The position numbers and the translations under genes are program-made. 29,074 nucleotides of DNA, taken from the NCBI GenBank assembly GCA_964593045.1, contig CAZQJQ010000017.1:1-29074 (forward strand), written 5' to 3'. Source of the stretch: JAOAHC01 sp964593045. GTDB lineage: Bacteria; Bacillota; Clostridia; TANB77; CAG-465. The notes below the pieces were generated by a model. The model saw only the letters and a list, made by a program, of their open reading frames with translations. It made no database searches and was not told the DNA's origin. Positions 16,682 to 25,090 of the stretch are shown piece after piece; positions within the stretch are counted from its first letter, which is position 1, and the number at the start of each line of letters is the position of its first letter.

Positions 16682-17995
16682 ATGAATGTTTCACTTATAT
16701 CGCTTGGGTGTACTAAAAATCAAATAGATAGTGAGATGATACTAGGACTATTTAAAAAGAATCATTATCATTTAACAAATCAATTAGAAGAAGCACAGGT
16801 TATAATTGTAAATACTTGTGGATTTATAGAATCCGCAAAAAAAGAAGCAATTGATACAATATTATATGCTGCTGACTTTAAAACAATTGGTAAATGTAAA
16901 ATATTAATAGTAACTGGTTGCTTAGCTAAAAGGTATAAAAAACAAATACTTGAAGTTATGCCAGAAGTTGACCTTTGTATCGGTGTTGATGAGTATCCAA
17001 ATATTGATGTTATTTTGTCGAAATTTTTAGATTCTAAATTTTTAAATTCTTCTTTATGTTTTCAAGATAGAGTTATATCTTCAAAATTTCCACTTGCATA
17101 TGTTAGAATATCTGATGGTTGTGATAATTGCTGTAGTTATTGTGCTATACCAATCATAAGAGGAAGTTTTAGAAGTAGATATATGGAAGATATTTTAGCT
17201 GAAGTTGAAAATTTAGTAACTCTAGGTGCAAGAGAAATTTGTGTTATTTCACAAGATACTACAAGATATGGACTGGACATATATGGTAAACCTATGCTAA
17301 AAGAATTGATATCTAGAATTTCAAAAATTTCTAATATTAAATGGATACGTGTACTTTATATGTATCCATCAGAGATGGATGATGATTTAATTGATGAATT
17401 TAAGAATAACAATAAATTATGTAAATATTTTGATATACCAATACAACATATTTCTAATAAAGTTTTAAAAGATATGAATAGGAGAGATACAAAAGAAAAG
17501 ATATTTAATTTATGTGCAAAAATACGTAAAAAAATACCTGATGCAATATTAAGGACAACAGTTATTGTAGGTTTTCCTGGTGAGACTGATACAGATTTTG
17601 ATGAACTTATTAATGCTGTTAAAATTTTAAAATTTGAAAGATTAGGTGCATTTATGTTTTCAAAAGAAGAAGATACAAAAGCATTTAATATGAAAAATCA
17701 AGTGAGTACAAAAGTAAAAAAAGAAAGATATGATAAACTAATGACTTTACAAAATAGTATATCTTGTAATTTAAACAAAAAAATGTTAAATAAAGAACTT
17801 GAAGTTTTAGTAGAAGATATATCAGATGATGAAAAATATTTTGTTTGTAGGTCATATATGGATGCACCAGACGTTGATGGCAGAATATATATAAAAATTG
17901 AAAAAGATAACTTTTATCGTGTTATAATCGGTGAATTCTATAATGTAAAAATAACTGATTATACAGAGTATGATCTTTTTGCAAAATTAATTTAA
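16682..17995 (+). CDS. rimO: Ribosomal protein S12 methylthiotransferase
   Basis: Radical-SAM enzyme that adds a methylthio group to an Asp of ribosomal protein S12. The N-terminal UPF0004 domain carries its iron-sulfur cysteines C10 (SLGCTKNQIDSE), C46 (NTCGFI) and C80 (TGCLAKRY). The radical-SAM cluster motif is CDNCCSYC (C147, C151, C154), followed by AIPIIRGSFRSR; a TRAM domain ends the protein. SLGCTKNQxDSE and the C-terminal region fit RimO rather than MiaB or MtaB. Length 437 aa is typical. The ribosome binding site GGAGG is 10 nt from the ATG. Rho follows after 16 nt. Confidence 0.95.
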   Translation: MNVSLISLGCTKNQIDSEMILGLFKKNHYHLTNQLEEAQVIIVNTCGFIESAKKEAIDTILYAADFKTIGKCKILIVTGCLAKRYKKQILEVMPEVDLCIGVDEYPNIDVILSKFLDSKFLNSSLCFQDRVISSKFPLAYVRISDGCDNCCSYCAIPIIRGSFRSRYMEDILAEVENLVTLGAREICVISQDTTRYGLDIYGKPMLKELISRISKISNIKWIRVLYMYPSEMDDDLIDEFKNNNKLCKYFDIPIQHISNKVLKDMNRRDTKEKIFNLCAKIRKKIPDAILRTTVIVGFPGETDTDFDELINAVKILKFERLGAFMFSKEEDTKAFNMKNQVSTKVKKERYDKLMTLQNSISCNLNKKMLNKELEVLVEDISDDEKYFVCRSYMDAPDVDGRIYIKIEKDNFYRVIIGEFYNVKITDYTEYDLFAKLI

Positions 17996-18011
17996 GGTAA
18001 GGAGGTACAAT

Positions 18012-19331
18012 ATGTACACAAGTGAAAATTTAAAAAAATCAACTTTAGCTGAGCTTAGAAAAATAGCTGAGGAATTAAAGTTAGATGGATATGAAAGATT
18101 AAAAAAAGAATATTTAGTTGAAGAAATAATTAAAAGGTTAGAAAAAACAAATGCCTTGGAAGATAAGGTGGATATACAAATAGAAAATCCAGAAACAGAT
18201 TATATTGCATCGGGAATACTTGAAGTTATGCCAGATGGATATGGATTTTTAAGAAGTGATAATTATCTACCAGGAAGCAAAGATATATATGTATCACAAG
18301 TACAGATACGTAGATTTAAGCTAAATACAGGAGATAAATTAAAAGGAATTGCAAGATTTACATCTGAGCCACAAAACAAATATCCTTCAATGATATATGT
18401 TGAAAGCATTAATGATGATAGAATAGAAGTAGCAGTAAATAGACGTGATTTTGATTCTTTAATTCCAATATATCCAACTGAAAAATTGAAAATGGAGAAT
18501 AATCCTATTGAATATTCAACAAGAATAATTGATATTTTAGCTCCTATTGGAAAAGGTCAACGTGGATTAATTGTTGCACAACCAAAAGCTGGTAAGACAA
18601 CTATTTTAAAACAAATTGCAAATAGTATTACTACAAATAACCCAGATGTGTATTTAATGGTATTATTAATCGATGAAAGACCCGAAGAGGTTACAGATAT
18701 ACAAAGATCTATAGTAGGTGCGGATGTTATATATTCTACTTTTGATGAATCACCAGAAAATCACATAAAAGTTTCAAGAATGGTTTTAGAAAGAGCTAAG
18801 AGATTAGTAGAACATAATAAAGATGTTGTTATATTACTTGATAGCTTAACTAGACTTACACGTGCTAATAATTTAGAAGTAGATCCAAGTGGAAGAACTT
18901 TGTCTGGTGGACTTGATCCTGCTGCACTGCATTTTCCAAAGAAATTTTTTGGAGCTGCAAGAAATATAGAAAATGGAGGAAGTTTAACAATACTTGCTAC
19001 TGCACTAACAGATACAGGAAGCAGAATGGATGATATTATTTTTGAAGAATTTAAAGGTACTGGAAATATGGAAATTCACCTAGATAGAAAACTTAGTGAA
19101 AAAAGAATATATCCATCTATTGATATATATAAATCTTCTACTAGAAGAGAAGAATTACTACTTGATGATAATGAACTTAAATGTAGCAATTATATTAGAA
19201 GAATAATGTCAAACCAAAATTCTAGTTTAAGTAACATGGAGATTGTAGAAAAGATATTAAATATATTGGTAAAGACAAAGAATAACAATGAATTTATAAA
19301 AGTTTTTTTAGAAAATGTTAAAAAAAAGTAG
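18012..19331 (+). CDS. rho: Transcription termination factor Rho
   Basis: Hexameric RNA-dependent ATPase that ends transcription. The N-terminal helical Rho_N segment (about 5-45, LKKSTLAELRKIAEELKLDG) is followed by a cold-shock-like RNA-binding fold (about 62-135, with DGYGFLRS at 75-82) and the RecA-like ATPase with Walker A AQPKAGKTT (189-197), LIDERPEEV and the Walker B strand VVILLDSLTR. Length 439 aa is normal, and it lacks the long Arg-rich N-terminal insert found in some phyla. It shares an operon with rimO; AAGGAGG lies upstream of the ATG. Confidence 0.97.
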   Translation: MYTSENLKKSTLAELRKIAEELKLDGYERLKKEYLVEEIIKRLEKTNALEDKVDIQIENPETDYIASGILEVMPDGYGFLRSDNYLPGSKDIYVSQVQIRRFKLNTGDKLKGIARFTSEPQNKYPSMIYVESINDDRIEVAVNRRDFDSLIPIYPTEKLKMENNPIEYSTRIIDILAPIGKGQRGLIVAQPKAGKTTILKQIANSITTNNPDVYLMVLLIDERPEEVTDIQRSIVGADVIYSTFDESPENHIKVSRMVLERAKRLVEHNKDVVILLDSLTRLTRANNLEVDPSGRTLSGGLDPAALHFPKKFFGAARNIENGGSLTILATALTDTGSRMDDIIFEEFKGTGNMEIHLDRKLSEKRIYPSIDIYKSSTRREELLLDDNELKCSNYIRRIMSNQNSSLSNMEIVEKILNILVKTKNNNEFIKVFLENVKKK

Positions 19332-19357
19332 AAATAATGAATAATAAATGATAAAAT

Positions 19358-19388
19358 ATATATGCTAGAAGTTATCTCTAGCATATAT
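19358..19388 (+). terminator. Hairpin between rho and the nucleoside kinase gene
   Basis: A perfect 12-bp stem, ATATATGCTAGA (19358-19369) with TCTAGCATATAT (19377-19388), loop AGTTATC. It is followed by TATTATTTA rather than a clean T run. It is either a rho terminator or a leader structure before the kinase ribosome binding site (AGGGG, 19394-19398). Confidence 0.6.
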
Positions 19389-19410
19389 TATTTAGGGGTT
19401 GATAAAAGAT

Positions 19411-21069
19411 ATGAAAGTAGAAAATAGTAATATGATATATGTTACTTTTGAGGATTCTAGAAAAATAAAAGTGGAATACAAAACTAAAGTAATAGATGTA
19501 CTTAAAATGGTGGGTACAAATTTAAAAGATGTACTAGCTGTAAAAATAAATAATGAAGTAAAAACTTATGAATATGAAATAGTTGCAGACTCATATATTG
19601 AATTTGTAAAATTTGCAAGCGATGATGGATATAGAATATATTCCAAAACTCTTAAAATGGTACTATATATGGCACTTACCAAGTTATATAGTGATGTTGA
19701 TGTTGAATTTATTGCAACTATAAATAAAGATATGTATTTTACAATAAAAAACATGGATATTTCTGATAAAAAAATTGAAAAAATAAAAGATAAAATGCTT
19801 GAAATAGTTGAAAAAGATCTACCTATTATAAAAAAGACAGTATCAATAGAAGAGGCAGAGGTTTTGTATAAAGCATCAAATGATGAACATAAACTATTAA
19901 ATTTGAATAATAGATTAAAATCATATATTTCAATGTATTTTTGTGATGGACTATATAACTATTTTTATGGTATTTTAGCTCCTTCAACAGGATATATAAA
20001 AGATTTTGATTTAATAAAGTATAAAGATGGAGCAATTCTTGTAGTACCAGACTATAACATGAAAGAAAAAAAGAATACAAGAGATACTGGGCTTTTTGAT
20101 ACATTTATTTCGTATAATAAATTAAATGAAATACTTGATTTAAACTTTTTAGGAAAACTTAATAATGAAATATTAAGTGGTAATGGTAATAGAATAATAC
20201 AAGTTTCTGAAGCAATACAAAACAGAAAATTAGTTGAACTTGTTTTAGATATAGAGAAAAGAAAAAATATAAAAATGATACTCATAGCTGGGCCTTCTTC
20301 ATCTGGTAAAACAACTTTTGCACAAAAATTAGGTGTACAACTTACTTTATCTGGATATAACCCTATAACTATTTCAATGGATAATTATTTTAAAGAGAGA
20401 AAAGATACTCCACTAGGACCAGATGGAAAGTATGATTTTGAAAGAGTTGATGCACTAGATATTGAGTTATTTAATACCCAAATGAAAGCTTTAATAGATG
20501 GTGAAATGGTCGAACTACCTGAATTTAATTTTATGACTGGAACAAAGGAATATAAAGGAAAAAGATTACAACTTACTCCAAAAGATGTAATGATTGTTGA
20601 GGGTATACATGCACTAAATCCAATACTTACTACAGTTGTAGATGACTCAAACAAATATAGAATATATATTGCACCAATTGCAAGTGTAAATATAGATGCA
20701 TATACGAAAGTCTCATCAACAGACACAAGAATTTTAAGAAGAATGGTAAGAGATTATACAACTAGAGGACATAGTGTTGAAAAAACATTTGACTTATGGC
20801 CAAATGTTAAAAAAGGAGAAGAAAAATATATTTTTCCATTTGTAGATACTGTTGACTTTATATACAACTCTAGTTTGATATATGAACCATGTGTTATGAG
20901 AACATTTGCACAGCCACTTTTACTACAAGTAGAAAGAACAAGTCCATATTATTCTGAATCTAGAAGATTATATGAATTTTTAAATAACTTTTTACCAATA
21001 GATACAGCTAATATTCCAATTGATTCAATAATGAGAGAATTCATTGGTAATGGTTGCTTTGAAAGATAG
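19411..21069 (+). CDS. Nucleoside (uridine-type) kinase with TGS and ThrRS-like N-terminal domains
   Basis: Cytosolic kinase of the uridine kinase/phosphoribulokinase superfamily. The N-terminal 65 residues resemble the TGS domain of threonyl-tRNA synthetase (MIYVTFEDSRKIKVEYKTKV); the next 190 correspond to its second additional domain. The kinase domain starts near 285 with Walker A AGPSSSGKTT (293-302), then SMDNYFKERKDTPLGPDG, the substrate segment PEFNFMTGTKEY, and the Walker B-like VMIVEGIHALNP. At 552 aa it is over twice a plain Udk (about 210); this architecture is recurrent in Clostridia and Thermotogales as a nucleoside kinase. An upstream in-frame TTG (19399) abuts AGGGG, so the ATG at 19411 is used. 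Phosphate acceptor is not certain. Confidence 0.88.
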   Translation: MKVENSNMIYVTFEDSRKIKVEYKTKVIDVLKMVGTNLKDVLAVKINNEVKTYEYEIVADSYIEFVKFASDDGYRIYSKTLKMVLYMALTKLYSDVDVEFIATINKDMYFTIKNMDISDKKIEKIKDKMLEIVEKDLPIIKKTVSIEEAEVLYKASNDEHKLLNLNNRLKSYISMYFCDGLYNYFYGILAPSTGYIKDFDLIKYKDGAILVVPDYNMKEKKNTRDTGLFDTFISYNKLNEILDLNFLGKLNNEILSGNGNRIIQVSEAIQNRKLVELVLDIEKRKNIKMILIAGPSSSGKTTFAQKLGVQLTLSGYNPITISMDNYFKERKDTPLGPDGKYDFERVDALDIELFNTQMKALIDGEMVELPEFNFMTGTKEYKGKRLQLTPKDVMIVEGIHALNPILTTVVDDSNKYRIYIAPIASVNIDAYTKVSSTDTRILRRMVRDYTTRGHSVEKTFDLWPNVKKGEEKYIFPFVDTVDFIYNSSLIYEPCVMRTFAQPLLLQVERTSPYYSESRRLYEFLNNFLPIDTANIPIDSIMREFIGNGCFER

Positions 21070-21078
21070 TGAGATATT

Positions 21079-21399
21079 ATGTTTGTAAAAAATGATTCTG
21101 AATTTATATGTAAAAACTGTGGCGAAAAGGTTTCTAAACTAAACTATACATCAAGAGATCATTGTAATTTTTGTTTACATTCTCTACATGTAGATATTGA
21201 CCCCGGAGATAGAAGAAATGAGTGTAAGGGTATTCTTATCCCTATCAACATTGAAGAAACATCAAAAAAAGGTAAGGTGGTTATATATAAATGTAGCAGA
21301 TGTGGTAAAATAGTAAAAAATATTGTTGCAGTAGATGATGATCAAAATATAATATATGAAATAATAGAAAAGTTTGCAAAAAATGGAGGTAATATTTAA
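21079..21399 (+). CDS. RNHCP-domain zinc protein
   Basis: Small 106-aa protein with three Cys-pair sites: C11/C14 (CKNCG), the RDHCNFCLHSLH block (26-37) and C72/C75 (CSRCG). RDHCNFC followed by VDIDPGDRRN is the RNHCP family signature; biochemical function is unknown, and RNA or ribosome association is only suggested by the company it keeps. It starts 10 nt after the kinase stop with a weak ribosome binding site (GTGAGA), and its TAA stop shares one base with the argS ATG, so the two are probably co-translated. Confidence 0.88.
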   Translation: MFVKNDSEFICKNCGEKVSKLNYTSRDHCNFCLHSLHVDIDPGDRRNECKGILIPINIEETSKKGKVVIYKCSRCGKIVKNIVAVDDDQNIIYEIIEKFAKNGGNI

Positions 21400-23114
21400 T
21401 GGAAGAATTTAAAAAATATGTTTCTAATACATTATATAATTTGTTTAAAATAGAAAATATTGATATGCAAGAAGAAGAAATTTTAGATATATTAGAAATT
21501 CCAAAATCAGAAGAAAATGGAGATATTACATTCCCATGTTTTAAGTTATCTAAATTGCTTAAAAACTCACCAGTAAATATTGCATCTTATTTAAATAACA
21601 AGTTAAAGGAAGATGAAAACATAACAAAAATTGAAGCGGTAAATGGATATTTAAATTTTTTTGTAAATAAACAAAGTTTTGTTGTAGATATATTAAAAGA
21701 AATACTAGAAAAAAAAGAAAAATATGGTTCATCTAATATAGGAAATTCAAAAACAATTGTTATAGACTATTCATCTCCAAATATTGCAAAACCATTTCAT
21801 TTAGGGCATCTAAGAAATACAGTGCTTGGTAAAGCAATATATAACATGTATAAAACTGAGGGATATAACGTTGTAGGAATAAATTACCTTGGAGATTGGG
21901 GTAGACAGTTTGGCCTTATAATCGAAGGATACAACAGATTTAAAAATGAATATGATTTTAATTTAAAACCTTTAGAAGCGTTCTCTGACATCTATGTAAG
22001 AATAAATAAACTTGCAAAAGAAGATGAAAATGTAATGAACAAGGGAAGAGAAAATTTTAAAAAATTAGAAGAAGGTAACAAAGAATATGTTAAAATATGG
22101 GAATATATTAAAGAGGTTAGTCTAAAAGAATATGCTAGAATTTATGATATACTTGGATGTACATTTGATTCATACAATGGAGAAGCCTTCTATAATGATA
22201 AAATGGATGAAGTTATTGATATGCTAGAAGAAAAAAAGGTATTGGTTGAGAGTAATGGAGCAAAAGTAGTTTTTATTTCTGAAAACGAGCCACCTTGTAT
22301 TATTTTAAAATCTAATGGTTCAACGATTTATGCTACTAGAGATTTAGCAGCAATACTATACCGTTCAAGAACATATGATTTTGGCAAAGCAATATATATA
22401 ACTGCATGTGAACAAAATTTACATTTTAAACAAATTTTTGAAGTTGCAAAATATTTAGTAGATGAAAAATACTATAATAATTTAGTACATGTAAGTTATG
22501 GTATGGTAAGACTTAAAACTGGTAAAATGTCATCACGAGAAGGAAATGTTGTCTATGCAAATGACTTAATTAATGATGCTATATATAGAGCTAAACAAAT
22601 CATATCTGAAAAAAATACAGAAATGGATGATATTGATTTAGTTTCAAAACAAATAGGCGTTGGAGCTTTAGTTTTCAATAATATAAAGCAGAGTAAAGTA
22701 AAAGATATAATATTTGACTTAGATGAAATTCTAAGATTTGATGGTGAAACAGGGCCGTATGTACAATATACTTATGTAAGATGTAAAAGTATACTTGATA
22801 AGGCAAATACTATATTAAATAGTGATGATATACATTATGAGCTTTTAAATACTAAAATAGAGATGAAAGTAATTGAGTTATTATCAGATTTTGAAAATGT
22901 TATAAAAAAAGCAGTGGACTTATATGAACCAGCAATTCTTGCAAGATATTTAATTGATATAGCAACAACATTTTCAACTATGTATAATGAGCTTCCAATT
23001 TTAAATCAAGAAGAAGAATTAAAAAAAGCAAGATGTGCTTTAGTATATGCTACTAGTATTGTTATAAAAAAAGGACTTAATATTCTAGGAATAGAAGTCC
23101 CAGATAAAATGTAA
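21399..23114 (+). CDS. argS: Arginyl-tRNA synthetase
   Basis: Class I aminoacyl-tRNA synthetase charging tRNA-Arg. The N-terminal Add-1 domain (about 1-100) recognises the tRNA D-loop. DYSSPNIAKPFHLGHLRNT (123-141) contains the HIGH signature as HLGH (134-137). KMSSREGN (376-383) stands in place of KMSKS, as is usual for many ArgRS. The helical anticodon domain ends at an IPDKM C-terminus. Length 571 aa is normal. GGAGG precedes the ATG inside the RNHCP gene. No T-box leader is seen; it appears to be driven from upstream. Confidence 0.97.
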   Translation: MEEFKKYVSNTLYNLFKIENIDMQEEEILDILEIPKSEENGDITFPCFKLSKLLKNSPVNIASYLNNKLKEDENITKIEAVNGYLNFFVNKQSFVVDILKEILEKKEKYGSSNIGNSKTIVIDYSSPNIAKPFHLGHLRNTVLGKAIYNMYKTEGYNVVGINYLGDWGRQFGLIIEGYNRFKNEYDFNLKPLEAFSDIYVRINKLAKEDENVMNKGRENFKKLEEGNKEYVKIWEYIKEVSLKEYARIYDILGCTFDSYNGEAFYNDKMDEVIDMLEEKKVLVESNGAKVVFISENEPPCIILKSNGSTIYATRDLAAILYRSRTYDFGKAIYITACEQNLHFKQIFEVAKYLVDEKYYNNLVHVSYGMVRLKTGKMSSREGNVVYANDLINDAIYRAKQIISEKNTEMDDIDLVSKQIGVGALVFNNIKQSKVKDIIFDLDEILRFDGETGPYVQYTYVRCKSILDKANTILNSDDIHYELLNTKIEMKVIELLSDFENVIKKAVDLYEPAILARYLIDIATTFSTMYNELPILNQEEELKKARCALVYATSIVIKKGLNILGIEVPDKM

Positions 23115-23156
23115 ATGTCTAATTTTAACATAATATAGCACTTTTTGTTATATTAA

Positions 23157-23185
23157 TTGACAATTGCAATAGATTATGTTATTAT
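23157..23185 (+). promoter_or_regulatory. SigA-type promoter of the SpoIIID-like gene
   Basis: TTGACA (23157-23162), 17 bp, TATTAT (23180-23185). An in-frame ATG at 23176 lies inside this promoter, which argues for the downstream start at 23254. Confidence 0.65.
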
Positions 23186-23253
23186 TTAAAAAAAATATAG
23201 GAGATGATAAAACTTTATCAAAAGAAAAACAACTAAGACTTAAGGAGGACAAA

Positions 23254-23523
23254 ATGAAACAGTTTTTCTATGTTCTAGGGCAAAAGGATGAGACAGAAAA
23301 GCAAAGACTTATCAAATACATAATTGATAATGATCTTACAGTTCGGCAAGCTGAAAAATGTTGCGATTGTTCCAAAACAGTAATTCATAACATCTTAAAG
23401 TCTGACATAAACGGTTGTAAATTGCTTCAAAGACATAAAAAGGAAAGAGCAAAAAAGGGTGGATTAGCCTTAAAAAGAAAAAAAGAAGAGTATTTAGCAA
23501 AAAAAAGAAAACAAATAATTTAA
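23254..23523 (+). CDS. spoIIID: SpoIIID-like sporulation regulator
   Basis: Small DNA-binding regulator of mother-cell gene expression. The 89-aa product carries a helix-turn-helix at about 29-50 (TVRQAEKCCDCSKTVIHNILK) that aligns with the SpoIIID pattern TVRQxAKxFGVSKSTVHxD, and a C-terminal basic stretch AKKGGLALKRKKEEY matching the family's GGxATKxKY end. It is divergent: the turn has CCDC instead of a VFGV-like segment, and the last helix is more Lys-rich. The frame is open up to 23176, but AAGGAGG at 23242-23248 and the promoter overlap make 23254 the start. The promoter looks SigA-like, whereas Bacillus spoIIID uses SigE. Confidence 0.8.
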   Translation: MKQFFYVLGQKDETEKQRLIKYIIDNDLTVRQAEKCCDCSKTVIHNILKSDINGCKLLQRHKKERAKKGGLALKRKKEEYLAKKRKQII

Positions 23524-23525
23524 AG

Positions 23526-23564
23526 TGAATGAACCTACAAACATATTGTTTGTAGGTTCATTCA
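23526..23564. repeat. 18-bp perfect inverted repeat between convergent genes
   Basis: TGAATGAACCTACAAACA (23526-23543), TAT, then its exact reverse complement (23547-23564). It lies just past the SpoIIID-like stop and 7 bases from the end of the - strand DUF1294 gene. There is no T run on either side, so it is not a canonical terminator, although a hairpin this stable may still end both transcripts. Confidence 0.9.
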
Positions 23565-23570
23565 TCTATA

Positions 23571-23870
23571 CTATATACACGTTACATATTTTAAAAAATA
23601 ATATATTGTAATTATGTTTATAACGAATATAACAGGGATTCCAATTGTAAAATTTTTATGTTTTGTCTTATGCCTAAAGGTATATATACCTAGATATACA
23701 CCAATTGATCCTAACATAAGAGAGAGTATAAAAAAAGTTTTTTCACTTATTCTCATATGGGTTAATTTATGCTTAGCAATATTTTTATCAATTCCCATTG
23801 ACAAAAATGATATTATATTAATTATTAATATGTATATAAATAACAAATTATTTATGTTAATGTAGTCCAA
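23571..23870 (-). CDS. DUF1294 membrane protein
   Basis: A 99-aa integral membrane protein of unknown function. DUF1294 features: a first membrane helix (LFIYILIINIISFLSMGIDK), the conserved Lys/Arg-Ile-Glu segment MRISEKTFFILSLMLGSIGVYLGIYTFRHKTKHKNF with FRHKTxHxxF, and a last helix (IPVIFVINIITIYYFL). An in-frame GTG at 23879 overlaps the ribosome binding site AAGGTGAT; the TTG at 23870 is placed correctly 8 nt after AAGG and is chosen. Convergent with the SpoIIID-like gene. No clear promoter was resolved in the short upstream gap. Confidence 0.88.
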   Translation of the reverse strand: MDYININNLLFIYILIINIISFLSMGIDKNIAKHKLTHMRISEKTFFILSLMLGSIGVYLGIYTFRHKTKHKNFTIGIPVIFVINIITIYYFLKYVTCI

Positions 23871-23920
23871 TGTAATCACCTTAATTAAAGTATATCACAT
23901 AAATTTAATATTGACAAGTA

Positions 23921-23929
23921 TGGTATAAT
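23921..23929 (+). promoter_or_regulatory. Extended -10 promoter of the 232-aa gene
   Basis: TGGTATAAT (23921-23929) is a perfect extended -10. A consensus TTGACA occurs only 7 bp upstream (23911-23916), too close to pair with it; TTGACA-N17-TATGTA (23934-23939) is an alternative reading. Confidence 0.5.
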
Positions 23930-23976
23930 ATTTTATGTATATATATAAATATCAAATAAAATTAGGAGATGATATC

Positions 23977-24675
23977 ATGGAATGCAGAAAGGTGATTCCA
24001 AAATTAAAATTGGTGGGTAATGAACCACTTAATTCTGAGCAAATAAAAGAGTTGTTTTCCTATGTAACGGAAAACAAGTATTTTCCAGACAAAGAATCTG
24101 CAATTAAAAAAGCAGATAGACGGATAAATACAATAATCATGTATTATTGTATTTATAAAAAGTTTCTTGCAAATCTTCTCAGCCAAAAATTTAAGCCTAA
24201 TGTTGTATATGAAACATTAGAAAATGTAAATTTTCATTTTGCAAATTCTAAATCTGAAGATGGGGAATATATTCTTTCTAAAGAACTTATAACGAATGCA
24301 TATTCTGAACTTTGCGATATCTACTTGACACTTTGTGATAATAATATGACAACATATGAAAAAGCTAAAAAGTTTAGTAATATTCAAATTGCAAATTACT
24401 CTAAGCTTGTATTTAGTGTTTTTCAGTTCTATAGTCAAAGAGCAGAGTGGTCATCTAAGGTAAGAGCTAGTAAGGTTATAAAAAGGATAAAGAATATGGA
24501 AACACAGTCAAAGGCATATATTGAACACTCAATTACTGAAGGTGAATATGCACATGAACTTTATAGTTCACAGGAAAAGTTTTTTAGAGATTTTCTTAAA
24601 ATCTATGCCAATTCTGGAAAAAATAATTTATTTATTTTCCTCTTAAGGTATGATTACAAAACAAAAAAATCATAA
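23977..24675 (+). CDS. Unrecognised 232-aa helical protein
   Basis: I do not recognise this family. The protein is soluble-looking, with no signal peptide or membrane helix, and largely alpha-helical, with many Tyr, Phe and Lys. Notable stretches are ESAIKKADRRINTIIMYYCIYKKFL (about 39-63), a central helical region with LCDIYLTLCDNNMTTYEKAKK, and YSQRAEWSSKVRASKVIKRIKNMETQSKAYIEH. The frame extends upstream to 23935, but AGGAGAT at about 23963-23969 fits the ATG at 23977, and the upstream ATG lies in the promoter region. It stands alone with its own promoter and strong terminator, ahead of rpmF, where many Firmicutes carry yceD; it does not look like YceD. Confidence 0.8.
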   Translation: MECRKVIPKLKLVGNEPLNSEQIKELFSYVTENKYFPDKESAIKKADRRINTIIMYYCIYKKFLANLLSQKFKPNVVYETLENVNFHFANSKSEDGEYILSKELITNAYSELCDIYLTLCDNNMTTYEKAKKFSNIQIANYSKLVFSVFQFYSQRAEWSSKVRASKVIKRIKNMETQSKAYIEHSITEGEYAHELYSSQEKFFRDFLKIYANSGKNNLFIFLLRYDYKTKKS

Positions 24676-24681
24676 AATTTA

Positions 24682-24709
24682 AGCAGTACTTTTTGTACTG
24701 CTCTTTTTT
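24682..24709 (+). terminator. Rho-independent terminator after the 232-aa gene
   Basis: AGCAGTAC (24682-24689), TTTTT loop, GTACTGCT (24695-24702), then C and six T. Confidence 0.92.
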
Positions 24710-24728
24710 AAAAAGTTTTTGTTCTTGC

Positions 24729-24757
24729 TTGACATATCGTGTTTTCTAGTATATAAT
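24729..24757 (+). promoter_or_regulatory. Consensus SigA promoter of rpmF
   Basis: TTGACA (24729-24734), 17 bp, TATAAT (24752-24757), both perfect. It leaves an AT-rich leader of about 65 nt before AAGGAGGG and the rpmF ATG, as expected for a highly expressed ribosomal protein gene. Confidence 0.92.
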
Positions 24758-24831
24758 ATATAGGTAATTTAGTGTAGTAAATAATATTTATTTTATATAC
24801 ATATATATATTTACTTAAGGAGGGATATAAA

Positions 24832-25026
24832 ATGGCACAACCTAAGAGAAGATGGTCAAAAGAAAGAACTCATTTGAAACGTTCTACATGGAAATTAGAA
24901 GAGAAAAATCTTGCAACTTGCTCTAACTGTGGAGAAGCTGTTCTATCACATAAAGCTTGCCCAAGTTGTGGTTTCTACAATAAAAAACAAGCAGTAGAAA
25001 TAAAAGAAAAAGAAACTAAAAAATAA
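24832..25026 (+). CDS. rpmF: 50S ribosomal protein L32 (zinc form)
   Basis: Small 64-aa ribosomal protein at the 50S central region. The N-terminus MAQPKRRWSKERTHLKRS resembles the family's basic start (usually MAVPKRRTSKxRxxxRR, with Gln and Trp as local variants). Zinc ribbon cysteines C30, C33, C43 and C46 (CSNCG, CPSCG) make it the C+ zinc-binding paralog type. It is monocistronic: strong promoter upstream and terminator 12 nt after the stop. Confidence 0.95.
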   Translation: MAQPKRRWSKERTHLKRSTWKLEEKNLATCSNCGEAVLSHKACPSCGFYNKKQAVEIKEKETKK

Positions 25027-25037
25027 GTGATATTTAG

Positions 25038-25060
25038 CTCCACAATCTGTGGAGTTTTTT
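25038..25060 (+). terminator. Rho-independent terminator of rpmF
   Basis: CTCCACA (25038-25044), ATC loop, TGTGGAG (25048-25054), six T. Confidence 0.92.
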
Positions 25061-25090
25061 CTATATATTTTTTTAAGGAGTTTATATTAT

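Noticed and set aside
23176..23253. Upstream ATG giving a 115-aa SpoIIID-like protein
   Set aside because: The ATG lies within the predicted promoter and has no ribosome binding site; AAGGAGG marks the start at 23254.
23538..23552. CAAAC-ATATT-GTTTG as a further LexA-like site
   Set aside because: Spacer is 5 bp, not 4, and it sits inside a much longer inverted repeat between gene ends, not in a promoter.
23614..23865. 83-aa + strand frame opposite the DUF1294 gene
   Set aside because: The - strand product matches DUF1294 and has a ribosome binding site; the + frame is its shadow.
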